DNA from: Candidatus Solincola tengchongensis
GTDB taxonomy: Bacteria; Actinomycetota; Geothermincolia; Geothermincolales; RBG-13-55-18
Length of the DNA: 6,207 bases
Direction of reading: 5' to 3'
Assembly: GCA_015711895.1 (NCBI GenBank)
Contig: JACVJH010000268.1
Coordinates: forward strand, 1 to 6,207
Shown: positions 1 through 5,971 of the stretch, piece by piece
Position numbering within the stretch: the stretch's first letter is position 1
Layout of the letters: the number at the start of each line of letters is the position of its first letter
Program-made: the position numbers and the translations under genes
The notes under the pieces: model-generated
The model's input: the letters and a program-made list of their open reading frames with translations, nothing else
Told to the model about the DNA's origin: nothing
Databases searched by the model: none

Positions 1-684
1 CGCCACCCCTGGCGCACAGGAGTTGAGCATGGTGAGGAGTGCGGAAAGGCCCCCGAAGCTGGCCCCGTAACCCACGGAGGTGGGAACGGCGATGACCGGG
101 CAGCTGACCAGCCCACCCACGATGCTGGCCAGGGCACCTTCCATCCCCGCCACCACCACCACGACGTTGGCGTCCCGGAAGACCTCGGTGCGGGAGAGGA
201 GGCGATGGATCCCCGCCACTCCCACGTCGAAAAGGCGTTCCACCCGGTTGCCGGAGATCTCCGCCACCAGGGCTGCTTCCTCGGCCACGGGTATGTCCGC
301 CGTGCCTCCGGTCACCACTACCACCTTGCCCACCCGGGGCCTCTCCTCCCGGCGCACGACGATGATGCGGGCTAAGGGATGATATTCCGCTTCCGGCAGG
401 CATTCCTTCACTTCCCGATAGGCCTCCTCCGAGGCCCGGGTGAGGAGGATGTTCCCGCTGCTCCTCTCCGCCAGGGAGCGGGCGATGGGGCCGATGGTCC
501 CTGAAGGCTTTCCCTCGCAGTAGACAACCTCGGGGAGGTCCTTGCGCAGCTCCCGGTGTTGGTCGAGGTTGGCGAACCCCAGGTCGCTGACCGGCTCGAG
601 GGCCAACCTGGCCGCCGCTTCCTCGATGCCCACCCGGCCCTCGCGTACTCCCAGGAGGATCTCCAGCAGATCTTCGCGTCGCAT
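1..684 (-). CDS. larB: LarB, nickel-pincer nucleotide cofactor biosynthesis carboxylase/hydrolase (3' end outside window)
   Basis: LarB carboxylates the pyridinium ring of nicotinic acid adenine dinucleotide and cleaves its phosphoanhydride, the first step towards the nickel-pincer cofactor of lactate racemase and related enzymes. It is cytoplasmic and its C-terminal half resembles PurE. Read directly, 228 codons are uninterrupted. They include VVVVTGGTADIPVAEEA (about 154-170 by rough count), FDVGVAGIHRL, VVVAGMEGALASIVGG and PTSVGYGASFGG, ending in LNSCAPGVA at the window edge. E182 and C223 sit in the contexts of the Glu and Cys that act in the Lactobacillus plantarum enzyme, where the Cys forms the transient adduct with the pyridine ring. 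The family is about 250 residues, so roughly 20 are missing. The ATG at 684 follows GGAAGGGG with a short spacer. larC and larE, the usual partners, are not visible; larC could lie beyond position 1. Family assignment is secure. The end product is inferred, because many genomes use this cofactor for racemases other than LarA. Confidence 0.95.
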   Translation of the reverse strand, partial: MRREDLLEILLGVREGRVGIEEAAARLALEPVSDLGFANLDQHRELRKDLPEVVYCEGKPSGTIGPIARSLAERSSGNILLTRASEEAYREVKECLPEAEYHPLARIIVVRREERPRVGKVVVVTGGTADIPVAEEAALVAEISGNRVERLFDVGVAGIHRLLSRTEVFRDANVVVVVAGMEGALASIVGGLVSCPVIAVPTSVGYGASFGGLSALLTMLNSCAPGVA

Positions 685-707
685 ATCGCCCCTTCCCTAG
701 TGTCCCT

Positions 708-713
708 AGTATA
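708..713 (-). promoter_or_regulatory. Putative -10 element of the larB promoter
   Basis: On the minus strand the hexamer TATACT lies 24 bases upstream of the larB ATG and matches the sigma-70 -10 consensus at five of six positions. No good -35 hexamer is seen 16-18 bases further upstream, so the promoter is only partly supported. A short direct repeat of CCCTAGT (695-701 and 704-710, plus strand) overlaps it. Confidence 0.4.
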
Positions 714-1324
714 GCACGGGCCCGGACCGCCCATGGTTTGAAATCTGCCATATACCATTTATTACCATCGCTTTTTCGTGGAGAAGCTCCGTAGATTTGG
801 AGGAGCCCCTACCCGTGGTGTGGCGGGCGGGAGTTTGGGCAGGATAAGGATATACCGCGGAAAGATACCTTATATTGCCGTTCTTATATTGCCGTTCCCG
901 ACGCTTTAGATTGCCGTTCCTGACGCTTCACTGGAAGATCCGGGGCTTGACCGTCCCTTTCCCGTTGGCGGCTCGATCGACGACAGCCGTCCTCGATGTG
1001 TGGTACATGCTGTTGGGGCGCCTTTCTCCGGGGTCAGTCACGGTTTGCGGCCTTCGTCTTCCGTGACGCCATGCGGGATAGGAAACTCCGGGTTTGAGCG
1101 GCGTACCCTGAAGCGGGAACGCCTTCCGGGTCCAGCGGGCAATGCTCCTGGGCGGGCGCTGGGCTGGGGCAGGAATAGAGTATGCTGCCGATGAAATATG
1201 AATTGCGAAATGTGTTTTCGGCCTTTCGTGGCTTGCGGTTCAGGGATGGGAGAGCATTACGTTTACACGTTAGGGTCGGCGTCAAGGCGGGAGAGGCAGT
1301 GGTCTTGGGCTTAGAACATACCGC
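714..1324. other. Long intergenic region between divergent larB and the secreted-protein gene
   Basis: About 600 bases without a convincing gene. Open frames here are short, lack good ribosome sites and resemble no family I know. The left part (745-925) is comparatively AT-rich and contains a short tandem repeat (see 870-927). The central part has two potential hairpins: GTCACGG at 1037-1043 pairs with CCGTGAC at 1061-1067, and 1105-1131 folds into an imperfect stem around a GGAA loop. No clear sigma-70 promoter for the downstream gene was found, although its transcript must start here or through this region. It could hold a regulatory leader or a small RNA; the sequence alone does not decide. 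Confidence 0.5.
870..927. repeat. Short degenerate tandem repeat, 22-bp unit
   Basis: Positions 884-905 and 906-927 are directly adjacent 22-base units that agree at 20 of 22 positions; both contain ATTGCCGTTC and end in GACGCT. A partial third copy at 870-883 is identical to the first 14 bases of the 884 unit. There are too few copies, with no spacers, for a CRISPR array. The function is unknown; replication slippage is the simplest origin. Confidence 0.7.
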
Positions 1325-1333
1325 GAGGTGGGA

Positions 1334-3796
1334 ATGAGCATGGAAATCGGGTCTTTCGCCAGGAGGTGGTTATTGGCCGGCATTCTGGCCCTACTTCCCC
1401 TTTTCGTCGTACCGGTTCCGCAAGTCCCCGGCGCGTCCGGGGATATGGTCCCGGGTGGATGGGAGCGGATCGCATCACGGGGACTGGATACGCAGTCCAA
1501 CGCCGCGGCCGGTGTGATGGCCCGCTTTGCCGGAAAGATCTACCTGGGGACCAATAACCCGAATGGTTGCCGCGTCTGGTCATACGACGGCCTCGACTGG
1601 TACCAGGAGATAGGGGCGGACGAGGCTGGCACGCCCACGGGCCCGGGGTTCGGCCTGGCCTCGAACACCAACGTCTCGGCCATGGCGGTTTTCCAGTCCC
1701 GGCTTTATGTCTCCGTGCGCAATGCGACGCGCGGGTGCAGCATCTGGTCGTTCAACGGCGAGACTTGGACCCAGGTGGTGGGCCAGGGAGCTCAGGGCAC
1801 GCCCACGGGTCCCGGCTTCGGCGAGGCGGCGAACATAGACGTCCCCGCCATGGCCGTCTTCGGGGGCCGCCTGTACGCGGGGACCTATAACGAAGGAGGT
1901 TGCCAGGTCTGGCAATACGACGGCCAGACATGGTTGCGGGTTGCCGCCGGGGGTTTCGGCGACACCGAAAATTTCGGAGCCGCATCCATGGCCGTCTATT
2001 ACGGGCGGCTCTACGTGGGCACCTACAGCAACAATTACTCCTCAGGGTGCCAGATCTGGTCCTATGACGGCCTTTCCTGGACCCAGGTGGTGGGCCAGGG
2101 AGCGCCGGGCACCCCTACCGCCCCCGGTTTCGGGGAGGCCTACAACCGCAAGGCCTCCTCCATGGCCGTCTATGACGCGGGTCTCTATGTGGGCACCTAC
2201 GATTCCTCGGGGAGCAAGGGCTGCGAGGTCTGGTCCTACGACGGCGCCAACTGGACCAGGGTGGCCAGCGGCGGCTTCGGGGACGCCGGTAACCTGGGCG
2301 CGGTGTCCATGGTCGCGGGCGGGGTGGACCTCTATGTGGGCACCTTCAACGATGCATCGGGCTGCCAGGTCTGGCGTTTTGACGGTTCCCAATGGTACCG
2401 GGAGGCTTTGAACGGGTTCGGGTATCCCGACAACACCTCCGCGGCTTCCCTGCTCCTTGACGGGGAGGAACTGCTGGCCGGGACCCAGAACCTGGAAGGG
2501 CTCCAGGTATGGAGGAGGCGCGCCGTCCAGGTGCTCTATTTCGCCGAAGGGTACACCGGCCCGGGTTTCCAGGAATACCTGTGCCTGGGGAACCCGCACG
2601 GCGTGCCCGTGCGCACCGCGGTGACCTACCTCTTCACCGACGGCACCAGCCTTTCACGCAAGGTATTGATCCCCCCCGAATCGCGTACCACCATCCACGT
2701 CAACATGGACGTGGGTCCCGGCCGCGAGGTATCGGTCAAGCTGGAATCGGAAGGGGACATCGCGGCGGAGAGGCCCGTCTACTTCACCTACGGGCAGAAG
2801 TGGTCGGGCGGACATATCGCCATGGGCACGGAAGAAGCCTCCACCACGTGGTATTTCGCCGAGGGTTACACGGGCGAGGGCTTCGAAGAGTGGATCTGCG
2901 TCCTCAACCCCCTCGAGAATGACGCCGTTTTGGACTTTTATTTCCAGACCCAGGAAGCCGGAGTAGTGGAGAAAAAAGGGTACAAGATCCCAGCAGGCTC
3001 CCGGCGAAGCTTCTTTGTCAACGACATCCTGGGCCCCGGTTACCAGCATTCGCTGAAACTCATCTCCGATTCCCCCGTGGTGGCCGAACGCCCCATATAT
3101 TTCGACTACCTGGGGACGGGCGGGTTCCACTGGCAGGGGGGCCATTGCGTGAGGGGGGCAACCGCCCTTTCGCAGACCTACTATTTCGCCGAGGGGACCG
3201 CGCGCCAGGGATTCGAGGAGTGGCTGACCATCCAGAACCCCAACCCCTTCAACATACTCGTGTACGCCTCCTTCCAGCCCGGCCCGGACCAGGGAACGGT
3301 GGTGGAGAGGTCCTACATCGTGCGCGCCGGAAAGCGCTACACGGTGTACGTCCCCGGGGAGGTGGGAAGGGACAAGGACGTGTCCGTGGTCCTGGTCTCC
3401 ACGGCCTATTTCCTGGCCGAACGGCCCATGTATTTCAACTATTCCGGCTGGTCGGGCGGGGACTGCGTGATGGGTTCCGCGCGGGCCGGCACAGACTGGT
3501 TCCTGGCCGAGGGGTACACCGGCCCGGGCTTGCATACCTGGCTCTGCCTGCAGAACCCGGGGAGCGAGGACGCAGAGGTAGTGGTGTCCTATCTCACCCA
3601 GGAAGTGGGATCCCTCCCCCCACGGACCTTCGTCGTGCCCGCACGGACGCGGCTGACGATCTTCGTCAACCACGACGCGGGCGAGGGTTATCAGCTGTCC
3701 ATGAGGGTGCGTTCCGATTCCCCCGTAGTCGTGGAGCGGCCCGTGTATTTCGATTACGGCGGAGTGCGGGGTGGCCACAGCCTTCCGGGGATATGA
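1334..3796 (+). CDS. Secreted protein: beta-propeller followed by four YFAEG-type repeats
   Basis: I see an exported 820-residue protein without recognisable catalytic motifs. Residues 1 to about 35 form a signal peptide (two Arg at 10-11, hydrophobic core about 12-29). The blade signature G-C-x-(V/I)-W-x-(Y/F)-(D/N)-G-x-x-W recurs with its first Trp at 82, 138, 193, 242, 300 and 347, and a partial copy at 393. With the N-terminal GGWERIASRG completing the last blade, this fits a seven-bladed propeller. Four repeats of about 106 residues begin near 400, 506, 616 and 722 with (Y/W)(Y/F)xAEG...LxNP and end with (A/V)ERPxYFxY. They look like beta-sandwich modules. No C-terminal anchor or sorting signal is visible. 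The ATG at 1334 is preceded by GAGG at 1325-1328 with a 5-base gap; a GTG at 1328 would overlap that site, and an ATG at 1340 is also possible. Adhesion or ligand binding outside the cell is inferred, not shown. Confidence 0.9.
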   Translation: MSMEIGSFARRWLLAGILALLPLFVVPVPQVPGASGDMVPGGWERIASRGLDTQSNAAAGVMARFAGKIYLGTNNPNGCRVWSYDGLDWYQEIGADEAGTPTGPGFGLASNTNVSAMAVFQSRLYVSVRNATRGCSIWSFNGETWTQVVGQGAQGTPTGPGFGEAANIDVPAMAVFGGRLYAGTYNEGGCQVWQYDGQTWLRVAAGGFGDTENFGAASMAVYYGRLYVGTYSNNYSSGCQIWSYDGLSWTQVVGQGAPGTPTAPGFGEAYNRKASSMAVYDAGLYVGTYDSSGSKGCEVWSYDGANWTRVASGGFGDAGNLGAVSMVAGGVDLYVGTFNDASGCQVWRFDGSQWYREALNGFGYPDNTSAASLLLDGEELLAGTQNLEGLQVWRRRAVQVLYFAEGYTGPGFQEYLCLGNPHGVPVRTAVTYLFTDGTSLSRKVLIPPESRTTIHVNMDVGPGREVSVKLESEGDIAAERPVYFTYGQKWSGGHIAMGTEEASTTWYFAEGYTGEGFEEWICVLNPLENDAVLDFYFQTQEAGVVEKKGYKIPAGSRRSFFVNDILGPGYQHSLKLISDSPVVAERPIYFDYLGTGGFHWQGGHCVRGATALSQTYYFAEGTARQGFEEWLTIQNPNPFNILVYASFQPGPDQGTVVERSYIVRAGKRYTVYVPGEVGRDKDVSVVLVSTAYFLAERPMYFNYSGWSGGDCVMGSARAGTDWFLAEGYTGPGLHTWLCLQNPGSEDAEVVVSYLTQEVGSLPPRTFVVPARTRLTIFVNHDAGEGYQLSMRVRSDSPVVVERPVYFDYGGVRGGHSLPGI
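1766..2103 (+). repeat. Intragenic duplication of a two-blade propeller unit
   Basis: A 26-base stretch at 1766-1791 is repeated exactly at 2078-2103, an offset of 312 bases or 104 codons. The protein around it is also duplicated. Blades 2-3 match blades 4-5 in order, each pair having one long connector (WTQVVGQGA...GTPT...PGFGEA) followed by one short connector (GGFGD...). This shows duplication of a blade pair rather than of single blades. Confidence 0.7.
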
Positions 3797-3861
3797 GGCC
3801 GGGTCGCCGTCCCTGCATTCCGGCCCGCGGAGTACTTCCCTCCGGACCCGCTCGAATTAAT

Positions 3862-3885
3862 AAGGGCGCCTGTGCCGGCGCCCTT
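3862..3885. terminator. Symmetric hairpin, probable bidirectional terminator
   Basis: AAGGGCGCC (3862-3870) and GGCGCCCTT (3877-3885) form a perfect 9-bp stem with a 6-base loop. It lies between the convergent ends of the secreted-protein gene (3796) and the RRM gene (3914). On the minus strand it is followed by TATTAATT, an AT-rich tail; on the plus strand the tail is only TATGT. It would serve the RRM gene better but may stop both transcripts. Confidence 0.7.
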
Positions 3886-3913
3886 TATGTATCCCTCTCT
3901 TCCGCCGCCCGTC

Positions 3914-4183
3914 TTACCAGTTGTAGCTGGACCTGCGTTCCGGCTTCGGACGTGCCTCGTTGACCCTGAGCACCCGCCCCTCGAACTCCCGGTTGTCCAA
4001 GCCGGCGATGGCCGCCCTGGCCTCCTCGTCGTTGGGCATCTCAACGAAACCGAATCCGCGGGAGCGTCCCGTCTGGCGGTCGATGATGATGCTCACCGTG
4101 TCCACGACTCCGTACGCTTCGAAGAGGTTCCGGAGGGAATCCTCAGTCGAACCGTAGCTCAGGTTGCCCACGTAGATGTTCAC
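3914..4183 (-). CDS. Single-RRM RNA-binding protein
   Basis: An 89-residue protein consisting of one RNA recognition motif and a short basic tail (RPKPERRSSYNW). RNP2 is IYVGNL at residues 3-8 and RNP1 is RGFGFVEM at 42-49, so the RNA-stacking aromatics Y4, F44 and F46 are all present. Size and layout match the small bacterial RRM proteins known from cyanobacteria and other phyla, several of which respond to cold and bind U- or G-rich RNA. It should act in the cytoplasm on mRNA; its targets here are unknown. The start is a GTG at 4183, chosen because MNIYVGNL is the canonical beginning of this family and no later start would keep RNP2. AGGAG lies only 3 bases upstream, a tight spacing, and a second AAGGAG lies further back. 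The gene has its own promoter and a leader of about 84 bases with a strong hairpin, which suggests regulation after transcription begins. Confidence 0.93.
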   Translation of the reverse strand: MNIYVGNLSYGSTEDSLRNLFEAYGVVDTVSIIIDRQTGRSRGFGFVEMPNDEEARAAIAGLDNREFEGRVLRVNEARPKPERRSSYNW

Positions 4184-4209
4184 CGTCTCCTCACAACTCC
4201 TTTCTCAGC

Positions 4210-4246
4210 CTTCCCCGCACCGGCCATAAAAAAAATCGCGGGGAAG
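4210..4246 (-). promoter_or_regulatory. Hairpin with U-rich loop in the RRM gene leader
   Basis: In the leader RNA, CUUCCCCGC (4246-4238) pairs perfectly with GCGGGGAAG (4218-4210). The 19-base loop contains eight consecutive U (4235-4228). The structure ends about 26 bases before the GTG start. Because it sits between the promoter and the start codon it belongs to the 5' untranslated region. Although it contains a U run, the U lies inside the loop rather than after the stem, so it is not a normal intrinsic terminator. A role in autoregulation or temperature response is inferred. Confidence 0.55.
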
Positions 4247-4273
4247 ATGCCCCCACCGGCAGGCATCGCTCCT

Positions 4274-4302
4274 ATTGTAATAAAAAGCTCCGCGCAAAGC
4301 AA
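4274..4302 (-). promoter_or_regulatory. Sigma-70-type promoter of the RRM gene
   Basis: On the minus strand TTGCTT (4302-4297) is followed after exactly 17 bases by TACAAT (4279-4274); each hexamer fits the consensus well. It lies just past the stop codon of the small upstream gene, so the RRM gene is probably transcribed on its own. The expected transcript start is near 4267. Confidence 0.65.
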
Positions 4303-4315
4303 AGGGTGCGGTCGG

Positions 4316-4540
4316 TCAACGGAAGTCGCCCAACTTCTTGTGGAAGTCCACCGGCCGGTCCAGCTTCTCCACCGGCTTGCTGGTGTCGTGGAAGCAGCTC
4401 CCGGGCTTCTCGCTCTCCTTCACCCTGGAGTAGATGACCTCCTTCAGGAAGGTGAGCGCCGCGTCGCGGTCGCCGTCCAGGACTATGCGCTCCAATTCCA
4501 TGCGTTCCCTCTCGCCGAAAGATATGCCCCAAGTCCTCAA
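4316..4540 (-). CDS. Small hypothetical protein
   Basis: I do not recognise this family. The product is 74 residues from a TTG start, charged and without signal peptide or membrane segment. Residues about 14-43 (MELERIVLDGDRDAALTFLKEVI and onward) should form helices; the tail carries a lone Cys-Phe-His-Asp followed by a lysine-rich end. The TTG has an excellent Shine-Dalgarno, GGAGGT, 7 bases upstream. An internal ATG at 4501 (61 residues) has GAGG 6 bases upstream, and third-position GC becomes typical of the genome only from about there, so the shorter form is a real alternative. Its consistent codon use after 4501 and its own promoter argue for a true gene. It does not share a transcript start with the RRM gene downstream. 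Confidence 0.65.
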   Translation of the reverse strand: MRTWGISFGERERMELERIVLDGDRDAALTFLKEVIYSRVKESEKPGSCFHDTSKPVEKLDRPVDFHKKLGDFR

Positions 4541-4547
4541 GATCGCT

Positions 4548-4553
4548 ACCTCC
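4548..4553 (-). promoter_or_regulatory. Ribosome binding site favouring the TTG start at 4540
   Basis: GGAGGT on the minus strand, 7 bases before TTG. It is stronger than the site in front of the ATG at 4501 and is the main reason for preferring the longer small protein. Confidence 0.5.
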
Positions 4554-4620
4554 GATTTGCAAGATACGGGCAGTCGGCTCGGCCGCCTGCGCCATCACTG
4601 TCCCGTGAATCTCTTTAGAA

Positions 4621-4649
4621 ATCATACCTCCGGTGGCCGGGGTTTTCCA
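4621..4649 (-). promoter_or_regulatory. Putative promoter of the small hypothetical gene
   Basis: On the minus strand TGGAAA (4649-4644) and TATGAT (4626-4621) are separated by 17 bases, matching the sigma-70 hexamers at four and five of six positions. Transcription would start near 4614, giving a leader of about 74 bases to the TTG. Confidence 0.45.
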
Positions 4650-4739
4650 TGATCCCGGTGCGTGTCCCTTTCGCATACTACCAGGAAGATCCTGGGAGGA
4701 AGGGCTTTGTTCATGCGTGCCCTCTTTCGTCCGGGAGGG

Positions 4740-4925
4740 CGGCGAGGCAACCCCTTTCGTGTTCCTGATGGAGAAGAATGGTTTGCGCGGAAGGCCGCAC
4801 GGATGGGAGTCGGGCCGGCGGCCCCACCGCCGCTTGGCCTCCGCCGCCATGTCTTTCGATGCGCGGGATGTTCAGACACCCCCGTGCAACGGCATGTTCA
4901 TGACGCGGCCTACCCGCGAAAAGCA
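4740..4925 (+). pseudogene. Decayed fragment resembling the zinc-ribbon end of an IS1595-type transposase
   Basis: No intact frame exists, but pieces in two frames recall the N-terminal zinc ribbon of IS1595-family transposases. One frame gives LRGRPHGWES, similar to the usual LRWPxGWECPxC. The next frame gives LRRHVFRCAGCS, then TPV and HDAAYPRK, similar to the usual RRxxFRCxxCRRQTSVTAGTxFHxTRxPL. The second CxxC pair survives; the first CPxC does not. The catalytic domain that should follow is absent, as the sequence soon runs into the 3' flank of the aldolase gene. I judged this by eye from remembered family consensus, so it is tentative. The rest of the 4650-5033 spacer shows only a 15-base palindrome at 4932-4946. 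Confidence 0.35.
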
Positions 4926-5033
4926 TCAGTAGAACCGGCCCGGTTCATCGACGGTCGAGCGGGGAGAATGCGGAAACCTTTTGGCTTCCGGCGCCCGGGG
5001 AGGGCCGTACCGTGCCTTTCCTTTGCCCGCGCC

Positions 5034-5924
5034 TCAGACCATCCCCTTGGAGGCCAGGAACTCGCGAACCGCCTCCGCCTGTTCCGGGGTCAGCGGGGGA
5101 AGAGGGTTCTTCACCGCGGCGCTCACAGGATGGCCCATGAGGCGCAGGGCTTCCTTCTGCATGGCATGGGGGGTTGGTGAGGAAGCCAGCAGCGGTGCAT
5201 AGGTATAGACCTCGTTCTGCAGGGCCTCCGCGCGTTCCCCGTCGCCGCCTCTGCATGCCTCATAGAGGTCCAGCACGAGACGGGGGACGAAGTTGGGGAG
5301 CGGGCATATGGCCCCGCAGGCTCCCGCCTCCATGGTGGCCTTGAGGTTGAAGGACATCCCGGTGAAGACGCTGAAGCCTTCGCCCGCCGCCTCCACGAGC
5401 TGGCGGACTTCCTCCACGTCGAAGATGGTCTCCTTTGCCCCCACCACGGACGGCACCTCGGCGGCGATGCGGGCGATGGCCTGGGGTGAGAGCGCCAGTC
5501 CGGTGTGAGTTGGAAAATTATAGTAAAGGATGGGCAGGCTCGTCCCCTCCGCCAGCCGGCGGTAGAAACCAAGCACCGCCTCCTCGTCGAGGGGGTAGAA
5601 ACGGTGCAAGGCCACCAGGAGCCCGTCGGCCCCCGCGTCCTCGGCGTAGGTGGCCATGTCCAACGCCGAGTCCAGGCCCCTTTCGTTGATGCCCACGATG
5701 ACCGGTACACGGCCTGCGCAGGCCTCGACCACGGAGTCCACGGCGTTCTTCCTGCGTCGGTGGTCGATGTAGGGGCACTCCCCGTTGCTGCCCAGGACCA
5801 CCAGCCCGTGCACCCCGGATCGGATGAGGTAATCGGTCATGTGGCGCATGGCTCGTGCGTCTATCTCGCCCGCCTCGTCGTAAGCGGTGAGCATCACGGC
5901 GAAGATACCCTCGAATCTCCTCAT
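5034..5924 (-). CDS. DapA/NanA-family aldolase or lyase, substrate uncertain
   Basis: A 296-residue class I aldolase of the dihydrodipicolinate synthase / N-acetylneuraminate lyase superfamily, usual full length, forming a TIM barrel that makes a Schiff base with pyruvate or a similar 2-oxo acid. K164 in VGAKET is the Schiff-base lysine and Y135 in YYNFPTHTG the catalytic tyrosine. The carboxylate-binding loop is GSNGE (45-49) instead of the GTTGE of true DapA, and H140 replaces the Arg that binds the substrate carboxylate in DapA (YNxPxRTG). Y110 occupies the region of the DapA dimer-contact tyrosine. These changes argue against lysine synthesis and for another sugar-acid or 2-oxo-acid substrate. 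The ATG at 5924 follows AAGGAGGTG at ideal distance. No lysine, sialic acid or sugar catabolism genes are adjacent, so context does not help. Family is certain, function is not. Confidence 0.93.
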   Translation of the reverse strand: MRRFEGIFAVMLTAYDEAGEIDARAMRHMTDYLIRSGVHGLVVLGSNGECPYIDHRRRKNAVDSVVEACAGRVPVIVGINERGLDSALDMATYAEDAGADGLLVALHRFYPLDEEAVLGFYRRLAEGTSLPILYYNFPTHTGLALSPQAIARIAAEVPSVVGAKETIFDVEEVRQLVEAAGEGFSVFTGMSFNLKATMEAGACGAICPLPNFVPRLVLDLYEACRGGDGERAEALQNEVYTYAPLLASSPTPHAMQKEALRLMGHPVSAAVKNPLPPLTPEQAEAVREFLASKGMV

Positions 5925-5965
5925 GGCGCACCTCCTTGCCGGGCCGTTGTCTCCGTTACGGACCT

Positions 5966-5971
5966 ATTATA
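5966..5971 (-). promoter_or_regulatory. Consensus -10 element of the aldolase gene
   Basis: A perfect TATAAT on the minus strand, 41 bases upstream of the ATG, would give a leader of about 34 bases. No convincing -35 hexamer is found at 16-18 bases, so an activator may be needed. Confidence 0.5.

Noticed and set aside
408..758. 116-codon minus-strand open frame overlapping larB
   Set aside because: It is a shadow: the larB frame on the same strand gives continuous family motifs over the whole interval.
870..927. CRISPR array
   Set aside because: Units are directly adjacent without spacers, number fewer than three full copies, and no cas gene is nearby.
1034..1285. 83-codon minus-strand frame in the intergenic region
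   Set aside because: No ribosome site, no family resemblance, and codon use unlike the real genes.
2654..3778. 374-codon minus-strand frame antisense to the secreted-protein gene
   Set aside because: It mirrors a GC-rich, repeat-bearing plus-strand gene; its sequence has no recognisable motif, and the plus-strand reading is clearly the coding one.
4272..4850. 192-codon minus-strand frame containing MISKEIHGTV...DLGHIF, which might join the small protein through a frameshift
   Set aside because: Its in-frame ATG at 4626 lies inside the proposed -10 element, its third-position GC is below that of neighbouring genes, and the small protein has its own start and ribosome site.
4971..4990. Hairpin CGGAAACC-TTTT-GGCTTCCG as terminator of the aldolase gene
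   Set aside because: The stem forms on the minus-strand RNA with one G-U pair but is not followed by a U tract, so it is too weak to call.
4662..5180. 172-codon plus-strand frame as an intact gene
   Set aside because: Its 3' third runs antisense to the aldolase gene, and only a short piece resembles a transposase zinc ribbon; a relic fits better than a gene.
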